Position numbers and translations under genes: made by a program. This document shows, piece by piece, positions 7,339-18,100 of a DNA stretch of 64,000 nucleotides. Origin of the DNA: Gammaproteobacteria bacterium HGW-Gammaproteobacteria-2 (GTDB lineage Bacteria; Pseudomonadota; Gammaproteobacteria; Xanthomonadales; Xanthomonadaceae). The first letter of the stretch is position 1. The number at the start of each line of letters is the position of its first letter. The stretch spans positions 1-64,000 of the forward strand of contig PGZE01000024.1 in assembly GCA_002840015.1 (NCBI GenBank). The letters are read 5' to 3'. Under the pieces are notes generated by a model. That model saw only the letters and a program-made list of their open reading frames with translations. It did not search any database and had not been told where the DNA came from.

Positions 7339-8133
7339 TCAGCGGCCCGGCAAGCCAAACATCCCCTGCGGTGGTTTCGCCAGCGTCGCAATCTGCGCGC
7401 TGAGCTGCTGGCCCAGCGTCTGCTCCAGTTCGTGCAGGTCACTGAGCACGTTGGAACCGCTGCCGTGGTACCAACGCACGCGCGAAGCTATGCCGCTCGC
7501 CGTGTCCGCGCCCACAGTTCGGATCAGGCGCTCGCTCCAGGCGGTGCTCGCATCCAGCGCCAGTGCGTAGGCAAATCGCGACCGCCAGACATCGGCATCA
7601 ATGCCAGCCTCAGCCTCGGGCGATACCGCGCTCGCCAGATAATCCGCGAATGCCGCCACCGCGCCTCGCCGCCGCTGCACCTCGCGCGCAGGCAACTGCT
7701 CGGCCAGCATTTCCTCGTAACCCTCGCAGGCGTGCGCCATGCGCCGCGCGTTGTTTTCGGTGAGTTCGAACACCTGTCCACCGCGCGCAAAAAGCCGTTC
7801 GGCCAGTGCGCGCTGGATCGGCGTCAAAGCGTCATCACTGGCATCGGGCTGGCGTTGCAGGCGCCAACGGAACCCGACCACGCGCGCCTCGCGGCCGATC
7901 TGCAGGTAGCCGCGAATCGCCATGTCCACCAGATCTGCGGCGATGCAGCGCGCATCATAGGCCCCGCGAAACAGGTAACGCGCACTGCCCGGTGACAAGC
8001 CGGCCGGCGCTTGGCTTGGGTCGAACGCGGCCACCGGCTCGGTTGGTGCGCGTGTGTCATGCCGCTGCCAGATCTGCCAGCCAATGAACCCGGCAAGCAC
8101 CAGAGCAGCTGCCAGCGAAATCCATAAAACCAT
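7339..8133 (-). CDS. DUF2207-like membrane protein, C-terminal half only
   Basis: A 264-residue protein with one N-terminal helix (residues 3-23) and a cytoplasmic domain. The block from PAGLSPGSARYLFRGAYD through AADLVDMAIRGYLQI (about 43-78), and YALALDASTAW later, match the C-terminal half of DUF2207 membrane proteins. The usual DUF2207 N-terminal extracytoplasmic domain and the second membrane helix are absent, so this is either a short subfamily or a shortened gene. The reading frame is clean throughout. It is divergent from abgT across a 138-nt gap. Confidence 0.55.
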   Translation of the reverse strand: MVLWISLAAALVLAGFIGWQIWQRHDTRAPTEPVAAFDPSQAPAGLSPGSARYLFRGAYDARCIAADLVDMAIRGYLQIGREARVVGFRWRLQRQPDASDDALTPIQRALAERLFARGGQVFELTENNARRMAHACEGYEEMLAEQLPAREVQRRRGAVAAFADYLASAVSPEAEAGIDADVWRSRFAYALALDASTAWSERLIRTVGADTASGIASRVRWYHGSGSNVLSDLHELEQTLGQQLSAQIATLAKPPQGMFGLPGR

Positions 8134-8271
8134 CTCCCCACCCCATCCGTTTCGTGATCTGCAATTGCAGCCATCAACTGCGTTTTGTGTTGCTCAGATT
8201 ACCTGCACACGGGCATTTCGTGCGTCCTCAGGTATATTCGCCGATCGAAACTCTACAACAGGCCATGACGA

Positions 8272-9840
8272 ATGACCGACAATCCAAGCACAAAACACAG
8301 CATTCTCGACCGCTTCTTGAGCGTGGTCGAACGCGGCGGCAATGCCTTGCCACACCCTGCCACCTTGTTCGCATTGCTGGCGCTTGCGGTGATCGTGATC
8401 TCGTGGCTTGCCTCGCTCGCCGACCTGAGCGTGATCCACCCGGCCACCGGTGAGGTAGTGCGCCCCGTCAATCTGCTCAGCATCTCCGGCCTGCACCGGA
8501 TACTGACCGGCGCGGTCACCAACTTCACCAGTTTTGCGCCATTGGGCACGGTGTTGGTGGCATTGATCGGCATCGGTGTGGCCGAGCACAGTGGCCTGAT
8601 CGGTGCGGCCTTGCGCATGCTGGTGCTGTCGGCGCCGCGCTCGCTGCTGACGCCGATCCTGGTGTTCGCCGGGGTGATGTCGAACATGGCCAGCGAAATC
8701 GGCTATGTGCTGCTGGTGCCGCTGGCCGGGCTGACTTTCAAGGCCGCCGGGCGCCACCCAATCCTTGGCATGGCGGCGGCATTCGCTGGCGTGTCTGGCG
8801 GTTACTCAGCCAATTTGCTGATCGGCACCATCGACCCGCTGCTGTCGGGCTTGTCCATGGAAGCAGCGCGTATTGTCGATCCGGCCTACACCGTCAGCCC
8901 GCTGGCCAATTGGTACTTCATGATTGTGTCAACACCGCTGGTTACTGCAATGGGCTGGTTCGTCACCGAGCGTATCGTGGCGCCGCGCTTCCCCGACACC
9001 GCGAGTGTCGATGCCGCTGATGACGCCGACCCACAATCACAACGCCTGAGCCCAGCCGAGCGGCTCGGCATCCGCTACGCATTGATAGCCACCGCAGCGT
9101 TATCGCTGCTGCTGCTGTGGTCGGCATTGCCGCTGGGGTCGATCCCGGGTGCTGGATTCCTGCGAGACGCGGGCACCGGCGATCTGCTCAAATCGCCGTT
9201 TCTCAGCGGCGTGGTTGTCATCATTTTCGCCTACGGCGTGCTGGCCGGCATTGCCTATGGCGTTGGCGCGGGCACCATCCGCAACGACACCGATGTCATC
9301 AACGGCATGGGCGCCAGCATGAGCACACTGGGCGGCTATCTGGTGCTGGTGTTTTTTGCTGCGCAATTCGTGGCGTTCTTCAACTGGACGCAACTGGGCC
9401 TGGTGTTTGCTGTTGAAGGCGCCGACGCGCTCAAAGCCATGGGCATGCCCACCATTCCGCTGTTCATCAGTTTTATCCTGCTGACCGCGACGGTGAACCT
9501 GTTCATGGGCTCGGCTTCGGCCAAGTGGGCGTTGATGGCGCCGGTGTTTGTGCCGATGTTCATGCTGCTGGGTTACTCGCCGGAGATGACCCAGGTTGCG
9601 TACCGCGTAGGCGACAGCGTTACCAATATCATTTCGCCGATGATGAGCTATTTCGCGCTGATCATCGCGTTCTTCCAACGCTATGAACCCAAGGCCGGCA
9701 TCGGCACGCTGGTCGCCACCATGCTGCCGTACTCGCTGGTCTTTGCCATCGGTTGGAGCATCATGTTCGGTCTCTGGATTTGGTTGGGCTTGCCAATCGG
9801 CCCGGATGCGCCGCTGCACTACATTCCTGCCGCCGGATAG
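8272..9840 (+). CDS. abgT: AbgT family transporter
   Basis: A 522-residue inner-membrane transporter of the AbgT family, which moves p-aminobenzoyl-glutamate or, in some members, exports sulfonamides using the proton gradient. Landmarks are the N-terminal [19 protein letters not shown], the hairpin motif [15 protein letters not shown] (about 139-153), [10 protein letters not shown] (about 183-192) and the second hairpin near [13 protein letters not shown] (about 410-422). About eleven hydrophobic segments fit the family's nine helices plus two hairpins. The greB gene starts 9 nt downstream, so both are probably on one transcript. Which substrate it moves cannot be read from sequence. Confidence 0.85.
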   Translation: MTDNPSTKHSILDRFLSVVERGGNALPHPATLFALLALAVIVISWLASLADLSVIHPATGEVVRPVNLLSISGLHRILTGAVTNFTSFAPLGTVLVALIGIGVAEHSGLIGAALRMLVLSAPRSLLTPILVFAGVMSNMASEIGYVLLVPLAGLTFKAAGRHPILGMAAAFAGVSGGYSANLLIGTIDPLLSGLSMEAARIVDPAYTVSPLANWYFMIVSTPLVTAMGWFVTERIVAPRFPDTASVDAADDADPQSQRLSPAERLGIRYALIATAALSLLLLWSALPLGSIPGAGFLRDAGTGDLLKSPFLSGVVVIIFAYGVLAGIAYGVGAGTIRNDTDVINGMGASMSTLGGYLVLVFFAAQFVAFFNWTQLGLVFAVEGADALKAMGMPTIPLFISFILLTATVNLFMGSASAKWALMAPVFVPMFMLLGYSPEMTQVAYRVGDSVTNIISPMMSYFALIIAFFQRYEPKAGIGTLVATMLPYSLVFAIGWSIMFGLWIWLGLPIGPDAPLHYIPAAG

Positions 9841-9848
9841 CTGCCCGG

Positions 9849-10358
9849 ATGTCGCGCTGGCGCCCTGCCACTGCTGCTGCCACCGCGTTGATTACCCGCG
9901 CGGGGCTGGCACGGTTGCGCGCCGAACTCGATGAACTATGGCGGGTGCGCCGGCCGGAAGTGGTCAGCGCACTGGCCGCAGCGGCAGCAGAAGGTGACCG
10001 CTCGGAGAATGCCGAATACAGCTATCGCAAAAAGCAATTGGCTGAAATCGACCGGCGGATACGCTACCTGAGCAAGCGTCTTGACACACTACGCATTGCC
10101 GAAGGCGTACCCGTCGACCCGGGCGCGATCTTCTTTGGCGCCTGCGTTGAGCTTGAAGACTGCAACAGCGGTGAACGGTGCGTCTATCGCATCGTCGGCC
10201 CGGACGAAACCGACGCAAGCAGTGGCGATATCAGCATCGATTCGCCACTGGCGCGCGCACTGCTGAAGCGCCGTGTCGATGACGAGGTGCATGTGGCATT
10301 GCCCAACGGGCCAGCGCATTTCGTGGTGGTGGCGATTCGCTATCCGTTGGCGGCGTAG
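9849..10358 (+). CDS. greB: transcript cleavage factor GreB
   Basis: A 169-residue factor that enters the RNA polymerase secondary channel and stimulates cleavage of backtracked transcripts. The N-terminal coiled coil carries the acidic tip [16 protein letters not shown] (about 50-65), with the Asp and Glu that hold Mg2+. IRYLSKRLD just after is typical of GreB rather than GreA. The C-terminal FKBP-like domain includes VGPDETDA and [10 protein letters not shown]. The ATG at 9849 is chosen because extension upstream would overlap abgT. The window also has greA at 51590-52078, so both paralogues are present. Confidence 0.88.
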   Translation: MSRWRPATAAATALITRAGLARLRAELDELWRVRRPEVVSALAAAAAEGDRSENAEYSYRKKQLAEIDRRIRYLSKRLDTLRIAEGVPVDPGAIFFGACVELEDCNSGERCVYRIVGPDETDASSGDISIDSPLARALLKRRVDDEVHVALPNGPAHFVVVAIRYPLAA

Positions 10359-10390
10359 TGCGTAGTGCTGCGTTGCGACTTGCCGTGCAG

Positions 10391-11206
10391 TTATAAAGCG
10401 CTATTACCCAGCACAAAATCATCGGCATCGAGTTGCGCCGGAAAGCGCGCACGATGTTCCAGCAACGCGCTGCCGCTCAAGGTGGCCGTTGCCACATGCG
10501 GATGCGGACCGATCTCGACCAACTCGATACCGAGCTGATCGAGCACTACGCTGTCACCGCTGTAGGCGATGCCATTGCCATCGCTGCCGACCCGATTCAC
10601 AGCTGCCACACAGGCCAGGTTTTCGATGGCGCGGGCACGCAGCAAGGTGCGCCAGGCGTGACGCCGCGGCGCTGGCCAATTGGCCACAAACAGCAATAGA
10701 TCGTAATCGAAGCGACCCGCCACTTCATGGCCGAAGCGATTGCGATTGAACACCGGGAAGCGCAGGTCGTAGCAGACCAGCGGACAGATTCGCCAACCCA
10801 TGTATTCCACGGTCAGCCGTTCACGGCCAGCGGCGTACCGCTCGTGCTCATTGGCCATGCGAAACAGGTGCCGCTTGTCGTAGTGCGCCAGCTCGCCGCC
10901 CGGTGCCGCCCACAGCAAGCGGTTGTATACGCCATCACCGTCACGGATCTGCACGCTACCGGTGACCGCAGCACCAATCTCGGCGCTGAGTTCACGCAAC
11001 CAGGCAACACTCGGCCCATCCATCGTCTCGGCATCGGCCAGCGCTTCATTGCTGAAGCCGCTGGTGAAGGTTTCCGGCAAGATGACCAGATCGGTATTAC
11101 CGCCTGCGCTGCGCGCCAGATCACCGTACATGGCGCGGTTCGCTTCCGGGTCGTGCCAATGGGTTTCGCCCTGGACCAGGGTGACACGCAGGTCGGGAAG
11201 GCTCAT
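10391..11206 (-). CDS. omega-amidase, carbon-nitrogen hydrolase (YafV-type)
   Basis: A 271-residue nitrilase-superfamily enzyme with the complete catalytic triad: E45 (ILPETF), K111 (YDKRHLF) and C145 (LVCYDLRFP). It fits the Nit2/YafV group, which hydrolyses alpha-ketoglutaramate to 2-oxoglutarate and ammonia, removing the by-product of glutamine transaminases. It lies 25 nt downstream of an aminotransferase of the glutamine/methionine type on the same strand, which supports this job. The ATG at 11206 is the first start in frame after the aminotransferase stop. It is convergent with greB, only 32 nt apart. Confidence 0.85.
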   Translation of the reverse strand: MSLPDLRVTLVQGETHWHDPEANRAMYGDLARSAGGNTDLVILPETFTSGFSNEALADAETMDGPSVAWLRELSAEIGAAVTGSVQIRDGDGVYNRLLWAAPGGELAHYDKRHLFRMANEHERYAAGRERLTVEYMGWRICPLVCYDLRFPVFNRNRFGHEVAGRFDYDLLLFVANWPAPRRHAWRTLLRARAIENLACVAAVNRVGSDGNGIAYSGDSVVLDQLGIELVEIGPHPHVATATLSGSALLEHRARFPAQLDADDFVLGNSAL

Positions 11207-11231
11207 GGGACGGCTCCAGACGGTGTGTTGG

Positions 11232-12377
11232 TCAGATCGCGCACAGAATGGCGGCCGCCTGCGCCAGGGTCTCATCGGATTTGGCAAAGCACAACCGCAC
11301 CACATGGGTACCCGGATGCTGGCGATAGAACGGCGACAACGGTATCGCGGCGATGCCCTTTTCCGCCACCAGCCAGCGGCAAAACGCGACATCATCCAGA
11401 TCGCTGATTGCCGAGTAATCGACCAGTTGAAAATACGAACCGGCCACCGGGCGCAAGCCAAAGCGCGAATCCTTGAGCAACGCCTGAAAGCGATCACGCT
11501 TGGCCTGGTAGAACGCCGGCAACGCCTGGTCGTGCTCGGGATGCTGGCGGATCGCCTCGGCAAATGCCCACTGCGCCGGGTTGAAGGTGCAGAAGGTGAT
11601 GTACTGATGCACCTTGCGAAACTCGGTGCTCAGCGCTGCTGGCGCGATGCAGTAACCAACCTTCCAGCCGGTGCAGTGATAGGTTTTGCCAAAGCTCGAA
11701 ATCACAAAACTGCGCGCCCGCAATGCGGGGTGGCGCAACACGGTGGCGTGTTCGCGGCCATCGAAAATGATGTGTTCGTAGACTTCATCGGACAGCACTG
11801 TGATATCGGTTTCGCGCACGATCCCGGCCAGGGCATCGAGATCAGCCGCGCTGAACGCTGCGCCGGAGGGATTGTGCGGCGAATTGACCATGATCATCCG
11901 CGTGCGCGGCGTTACCGCATCGCGCACACGTTGCCAGTCGACGGAAAAATCGTCGGGGCGCAGCGCAATATGCACTGCCGTGGCACCGGCCAGATCGATC
12001 GCCGGCTCGTAGCAGTCATAGCAGGGGTCGAGCACGATCACTTCTTCACCGGCACGCACCACCGCCTGGATCGCGGCGTAGATCGCCTCGCTGGCGCCGG
12101 ATGTCACTGTGATCTCGTGTTCGGGATCAACAACCACGCCATAGCAGCGCGCGGTCTTTTCCGCGATCGCCTGGCGCAGCGCCGGGATACCGCTCATCGG
12201 CGCGTACTGGTTTTTGCCCTCGCGCGCGGCACGCGCCATGGCATCGACCAGAAACTCGGGCACTGAAAAATCAGGAAAGCCCTGCCCCAGATTGATCGCG
12301 CCGTGTTCCGCGGCAAGTTGCGACATCACTGTGAAAATCGTGGTGCCGACACGTGGCAGTTTGCTGTTCATTGACAT
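11232..12377 (-). CDS. methionine/glutamine aminotransferase (YbdL/KAT type)
   Basis: A 381-residue class I PLP-dependent aminotransferase. The PLP lysine is K231 in SSFGKTYHCTGWKVGY, a form typical of kynurenine/glutamine transaminase K and YbdL. NSPHNPSG (about 165-172) and SDEVYEH (about 196-202) also bind PLP. Members convert 2-oxo-4-methylthiobutanoate to methionine with glutamine or aromatic donors. The omega-amidase gene follows by 25 nt, forming the glutamine transaminase-omega-amidase pair of methionine salvage. Start: ATG at 12377 with ACGGAAA upstream; ATG at 12371 is possible. Confidence 0.85.
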   Translation of the reverse strand: MSMNSKLPRVGTTIFTVMSQLAAEHGAINLGQGFPDFSVPEFLVDAMARAAREGKNQYAPMSGIPALRQAIAEKTARCYGVVVDPEHEITVTSGASEAIYAAIQAVVRAGEEVIVLDPCYDCYEPAIDLAGATAVHIALRPDDFSVDWQRVRDAVTPRTRMIMVNSPHNPSGAAFSAADLDALAGIVRETDITVLSDEVYEHIIFDGREHATVLRHPALRARSFVISSFGKTYHCTGWKVGYCIAPAALSTEFRKVHQYITFCTFNPAQWAFAEAIRQHPEHDQALPAFYQAKRDRFQALLKDSRFGLRPVAGSYFQLVDYSAISDLDDVAFCRWLVAEKGIAAIPLSPFYRQHPGTHVVRLCFAKSDETLAQAAAILCAI

Positions 12378-12425
12378 CAAATTTCCGTACTGGGGGCAAC
12401 GCGTTTGGTGCTTTCCAACGCAGCG

Positions 12426-14456
12426 TCATTGGCAAAGTTTACGGGATGACAGCGACTGCACCGGCAGATCTTCCTGCCAAAGCCCAAGCAATGGTGGCTG
12501 CAACGCGGCGAGAACGCGTATCTGGCTGATATCGTTTGACGCCAGATCACGGCTGAGAACGCCCACTACTGATAACTCGTCGAAGGCAGGTGTCGCCACA
12601 AACTCACAGGTCGGGCAAGCGCCCTGATCGAATTGCTTGAGTTCCATGATCTGCTCCGGGTCGAAGCCCCGCTGCCCGAACAACCAGCGAGGAAAGCCCT
12701 GCGCGTCGTACAAGTAGGCAGCGAATATCTCCTGATTCGAGCCGGCGTCAATCTGTATCGAATAGCCAAAGCCCGGTTTGTCTTCTGAGAACCAATGGCC
12801 ACTGACATCAAGATCGACGCCACTGAAACCAACGCAGCCACCGGCGCCCAGCCGCGTCATCGGCTCCGAGCCGGTCTTGCCATCAAGCGCGAAGCTGAAG
12901 GTGAATGATTCTTCGCCAGTTGGCGTCACCAGCATCTCGCCGACCTTGACGTTGCGCGCGCTGTTGCCATTCCACACCACCCGCAGCAGGTCGCCGCGGA
13001 AGGTCTGGGTGGCATCGGTCGGGCTGGGTGCAGCGCCCTGGCCGAAGTACCAAGTTGGGGTGCCGTCTTCCAGATACGCATACCACACCGCAAACCACTG
13101 ATCGCCGGCGAAATCGAGAAACATCCCGGAACTCGAACCGATACGGCGGCTATCAAAATAATGCCCCGCACGCAGCGCCGGACGTGGGTCGGCCTGGGTG
13201 ATCGCGGCTTTGAGGGTTACCGATTGCGGGCCGAGATTATTTGCCTGCGCCACTGGCGTTACATACCAACGACCGGGTGTCAGTGCATCATCAGCAATCG
13301 TGATCGTCTTCGTTTGCGCATCGCCGGTAACACTGAACGGCGCATCCTGGTAAAACGGCGCCGGGTCGATCGTGGTGCGGTCATCGGCCGCAGACGGTGC
13401 AGGCGCGACATACAAATCAATCAAGCCTGCGCCGCTCGCAGTGAACTCAACCGTACGCGCATTCGGCGGGACATCGAAAAATACCTGATCCATCACTTCA
13501 ATGTCATCCACCGCCAATGACAGCGCACGCTTGTTTACCAAGGCGCGCGGCGCACTCGGGCCGAATTCGCGAGACAGCGTTAGTGGGATCGTCGCCACTA
13601 CCTCGCCAGGAGCCGATTCGACGATCACAAACCCCATGCGTGTCTGCGCCGACTTGAAAGCCGGGTCGTCCCACGCCACGCGTATTGTGATTTCCTCATC
13701 AACACCCACCATGCCAGGCCCGGTCGCCACCAGCCCGTTCACGCCGGAGTCGGTCGGAATCAATGCGACCGACACATCAGCGGTGTCGGTGCCGCCACTG
13801 CTTTGGAAGTTTTGGACGATCCACCAATACGTCAGATTCTCACTACCACCTGGATGCTGAATATCGATCTCGCAACGCTCAATGCTGGTATCACCAAAGG
13901 AGGCGCACAACTGCTCGATACTCGCGGGTTGCGCATCACTGTCAAAATCACTGCCGACATACAAATCCATGTCAGCCGCAGAAACCGACGATAGACTGAC
14001 AACCAGGCGATACGCTGCCGGGGACTCATTTGCACCCGGAGGAACGCTGACAAGCCCAACTACTGAACCGACGCCGATATCAAAGACATCCTCTGCGGTC
14101 GGGTCCTGCTCCAGCTCAATCTGGCTCAAGTCGGGAGCTACCAGCGCGGAACCGATGAAACCCGCCTGCGGGAGTTCGCCTGCACCGCTCACTTGGATAT
14201 CGACAAACCCGGCGTCGGTGTCGGCCAATGCAGCGACCGGCTCAAACGGCTCACCCGTTGACAAATCAATCGCCAGCGATGGCGTGGTCACGACGCTGAC
14301 GGATTCCGCTGTGGCTGGAGGCACAAACTCCGTTCGCAGTGATCGTTCAAGGCGAGGCGGATGATCCGCTGCTGCTGGACGTGCCTGCACGGCAATTGGC
14401 GCGATCACGCACATTGCACAAAGCAGGAGATGTTTGAAACTCATGGTGTTGGGCAT
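12426..14456 (-). CDS. secreted paralogue of the S8 peptidase C-terminal region
   Basis: A 676-residue exported protein without a peptidase domain. A signal peptide (ending near PIAVQA) is followed by an Asp-rich region beginning DTDAGFVDI, two beta-rich PPC-like segments (one around DMDLYVGSDFDSDAQPAS) and a C-terminal domain with YFDSRRIGSSSGMFLDF, WYFGQG, GHWFSEDKPGFGYS and a final Cys-Gln. Nearly its whole mature length matches the C-terminal half of the S8 peptidase encoded just upstream on the same strand, also at DNA level near 13150-13210. It probably arose by partial duplication. Because it kept a signal peptide, it may act outside the cell, but the function is unknown. An alternative start is the ATG at 14444. 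Confidence 0.7.
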   Translation of the reverse strand: MPNTMSFKHLLLCAMCVIAPIAVQARPAAADHPPRLERSLRTEFVPPATAESVSVVTTPSLAIDLSTGEPFEPVAALADTDAGFVDIQVSGAGELPQAGFIGSALVAPDLSQIELEQDPTAEDVFDIGVGSVVGLVSVPPGANESPAAYRLVVSLSSVSAADMDLYVGSDFDSDAQPASIEQLCASFGDTSIERCEIDIQHPGGSENLTYWWIVQNFQSSGGTDTADVSVALIPTDSGVNGLVATGPGMVGVDEEITIRVAWDDPAFKSAQTRMGFVIVESAPGEVVATIPLTLSREFGPSAPRALVNKRALSLAVDDIEVMDQVFFDVPPNARTVEFTASGAGLIDLYVAPAPSAADDRTTIDPAPFYQDAPFSVTGDAQTKTITIADDALTPGRWYVTPVAQANNLGPQSVTLKAAITQADPRPALRAGHYFDSRRIGSSSGMFLDFAGDQWFAVWYAYLEDGTPTWYFGQGAAPSPTDATQTFRGDLLRVVWNGNSARNVKVGEMLVTPTGEESFTFSFALDGKTGSEPMTRLGAGGCVGFSGVDLDVSGHWFSEDKPGFGYSIQIDAGSNQEIFAAYLYDAQGFPRWLFGQRGFDPEQIMELKQFDQGACPTCEFVATPAFDELSVVGVLSRDLASNDISQIRVLAALQPPLLGLWQEDLPVQSLSSRKLCQ

Positions 14457-14552
14457 ACAGGCACCGTTCGGCAGGCGGAAAGTCCGACAAGTGCTCAAAT
14501 CATAGCAACAACACACAACCCGAGCGATGCCGATAACCGAGCTACGGGCCAT

Positions 14553-14580
14553 CGATCAGGCGCCTTGAGGCGCCTGATCG
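14553..14580. terminator. perfect 12-bp hairpin between the two paralogous genes
   Basis: CGATCAGGCGCC and GGCGCCTGATCG enclose a TTGA loop with no mismatch. It lies downstream of the S8 peptidase gene's end (14650) and upstream of the paralogue. There is no T-run on either strand, so a rho-independent role is uncertain. Confidence 0.4.
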
Positions 14581-14649
14581 GCCTGTATCGTGCGCAATTG
14601 TCTGTTTACTCCCCTTCAACAACACCGGGGCGACTTGTTCAGAGCATCA

Positions 14650-15198
14650 TCATTGGCACAGCTTGCGATCAGACAGTGGGATTACCGGCAGATCCTCGGC
14701 CCACAACCCATTCAATGGCGGAGCCAAACTCGCACTGACGCCCATGTCGGTAATGTTGTTCGAAGTGTAGCTGCGGCTCAATGTGCCCACTATCGGCGGC
14801 GCCGGTGTTGCTGCAAATGCACAGGTCGGACAAGCGCCTGCATTGAACTGCCACAAGTTGATCGCCGTGCCAGCATCAAACGGCTGCTTTTGCCCGAACA
14901 GCCAGCGCGGGAAGCCCTGCGCATCGTACAAATAGGCAGCAAATATCTCCTGGTTTGATCCGGCCTCCAACTGCACGCTATAGCCAAAACCGGGTTTGCT
15001 CGACGAGAACCAGTGGCCGCTGACGTCAAGATCGGTGCCGCCAATGTTGAGACAGCCACCGGCGCCCAACCGCGTCATCGGCTCCGAGCCGGTCTTGCCA
15101 TCGACGATGAAGCTGAAATCGAACGCTTCCGGGCCGGTTGGCGTCACCAGCATCTCGCCGACCTTGACGTTGCTCGATGTGTTGCCATTCCACACCAC
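14650..15198 (-). pseudogene. out-of-frame C-terminal domain of the S8 peptidase
   Basis: This frame encodes VVWNGNTSSNVKVGEM onward, about 180 residues ending in DRKLCQ. They are collinear with the last 180 residues of the neighbouring paralogue. In that paralogue the segment is continuous with TPTWYFGQG; here it is in another frame because 43 nt are missing at about 15204. It has no start site of its own and probably is not translated. Confidence 0.7.
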
Positions 15199-18100
15199 CT
15201 GGGCGCGTCACCCTGGCCGAAGTACCAGGTTGGGGTGCCATCTTCCAAGTAGGCGTACCACACCGCGAACCACTGATTGCCGGCGAAATCGAGAAACATC
15301 CCGGAGCTTGAACCGATACGGCGGCTATCGAAATAATGCCCGGAACGCAGCGCCGGGCGCGGGTCGGCCTGAGTGATTGTGGCTTTGAGGGTTACCGATT
15401 GCGGGCCGAGATTGTTTGCCTGACGTCCTACTGGCGTGAGATACCAGCGCCCAGGCGTCAATGCCGAACCACTGATGGTGATCGTCTTGCTGGTCGCACC
15501 ACCCAAGGCACTGAACGGCGCCGCGCTACGCGGCGGTGCCGCGTTGATGGTGGTGCGGTTGTCTGTTGGAGTGGGTGACGGCGCCGCATAAATATCAACG
15601 AACCCGTTGCCACCAACGCTGGTGAAACGGACCTCGCGCGCATTGGGCGGCACATCGAAGAATATCCGTTCCATACTTTCGCCGGGGCCAACTGCGATGG
15701 GCATATCGACACCATTGGCAAGCGCGCGTGCAGCCGACGGCGATGCCCCGCGATCAAGAATGACCGGCACCGCCCCGATAGGGGTGCCACCCGGCGCGAT
15801 ATAAGCGTAGGCCAATCGTTTTTGCCCAACCTTGAAGGTTGGATCATTCCATGCCGCACGCAGGGTGAACGGCGCGAGCCGGTCGATCTGGCCGGGGCCG
15901 GTCACCACCAATCCACCAGCGACCGGATCAAGCGGCAACAAAAAGGCATCGACACGAGCCGAGTCGATCTGTTTGTTGCCGAGGTCATCACGACTTGCTG
16001 CCCAACTTTGCGCCAACCACCAGTAGACCAGATTCTGCGAGCCACCTGGATGTTCAATAAGGACTTCGCAGGTTTCTGCTGCACCGGCTGATGTCGAGGC
16101 ACACAGTTCCTCGTCAGAGCCAGGACCGCCATTGGCATTGCCGTCCTGACCAATGAACAGATCCATGTCATTGGCCGTGGAACTGTTCAGATCGACGAGC
16201 AGACGGTAAGTGCGCGGCGAACCATTCGGACCAGGCGGAACCTGGACCAATCGCCAGATCACACCCGCGTTGAGATCGTCGTATGGGTTGTCGTTGGTGG
16301 GATCTTCAGCCATCACCACGTTGGTGGTCGTCGCTGGCGCCAAAGCCGTGCCGAGAAAGCCCGCATTTGGCATTGCCAACAGACCGTCGGCAGGAATATC
16401 GACAAAACCCGCATCATCGGCAGCCTGCACTGTCACAGCCGCCGGCACATTGCCGATGCTCGCCTTCACCGATAACGGCAGCCGCGCATCTGCAACACTG
16501 TCGGCAGTAACGCGCACCAAGCGCACCGCCCCATGCACCCAGTCGCCAGCTATCGATGCGTCCGTCACAGTAAGACTAACCGTCAACGTCTGGCCAGCCC
16601 CGGCATTCAGGGTGAAGGTTGCCGGCGAGACATCAACCTGCAAACCGCTCGGTGTATCCACCTCAACCCGCCATGTCCCGCCAGCACCATAAGCGACCAC
16701 ACGACGCTTGAGTTGGCAGGTTTCAAAGCAGTTTGGCTCGACCAGCGCTGGCAGGTTGAGCTTGCGTGGGTCGCCATTCGCCAATACCGGATTGGCGCTT
16801 GTGAAGTTCTGGAAATTCGGTGCCGGTGCCGCGATCGGAAAATACAACCCCGCTTTGACTGCCGCGCTCAGATCGACCACACCACTGCCCTGCTGGAACG
16901 GGTTGGCAGGGGTGACGCCATCAAAATCGCGTGCCGATGGCCGTGCGGTGGTCATCAGTGCGCCCACCACCTGCTCGACACGGGCCGGCCCCTTGCTGGA
17001 CAACTGACTACTGCGCGCACCGATGATCAGCGCAGCTGCACCGGCAATATGCGGGGATGACATCGAAGTGCCCGAGAGGTTGGCTACGCCAGTACCCGTT
17101 GCTGTCGCAGCCAGGATACTCACACCCGGCGCGGTCAGGCCAGGCTTCAGCACCGCCTCGATATCCACCGTGTCACCGGGGTTCGGGCCACGGCTGGAGA
17201 AGTCAGCCAGAATATCGGCACGCGAGGGATCGTCCGCCAGCTTGCTTCCGGTCAAGCGCCCCTTCGGACTGCCACCAAGCGCGACCCAGGCACGAAGCGC
17301 GTCGGCATCCACCGACGACAGATGCACAGCGGGCCGCGAATGCGGATCGGAATTGACGCTGGCGCCGTTTTCCGGCTGGTTGAGCAGTACCATCGCGCCG
17401 CCGCCAGCAAGGCGAACATTATTGCTTTTGGCCACGCGCGCGTAAAAACCACGCTCACACAGCACCATTTGGGTGGCAGTAAAACGCGTCGATGTCCACG
17501 ACACCGGCTTGCTGGCACCCGTAGGCACTGCGCCCTCGGCATTGGTGCCCTGCCCGCACAACGGAAAGTCGCTCGGCCGCAGCAGATCGAAAATGCCGGT
17601 ACTGCTTGCAGTGCCGGTGTTTCCTGCACCACGCAGCACGCCGCCGCCCGGCAGTGGGCCAACACCACCAGACAGCTCCAAATCGTTGACGATGGCACGC
17701 GTGTGCGTGGCTGCAGCAGCCGTCAGCACCCACGGAGCATTGGCTGGCGACCCAACGGTTCCCGGATTGGGGCCATCATTGCCAGCAGAAACAACAACGA
17801 CAATGCCTGCGTCGTAGGCTCCCCTGAAAGCTATAGCATCACCATCGGCCCACGGATTTCTGGCGCCACCACCGATGGAGTAATTGATGACATCGACACC
17901 ATCGGCGACGGCGCGATTGATCGCCGCCAGCGTCCATCTGCCATCACAATTGGACTCCATCTCGCAGGCTTTGTAAGTAACCAGATTGGCGCGCGGCGCG
18001 ACGCCAGTGAAAGTAACTGCCACCGCCCCGCTCGGGCCGTCGATAGTGCCCGCCATCGGGTTGCCGACTGCGGTCGAAGCGGTGTGGCTGCCGTGGCCAT

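Noticed and set aside
12400-12425. Terminator between the aminotransferase and the S8 paralogue
   Set aside because: The GCGTTTGG...CCAACGC stem is interrupted and has no T-run; too weak to call.
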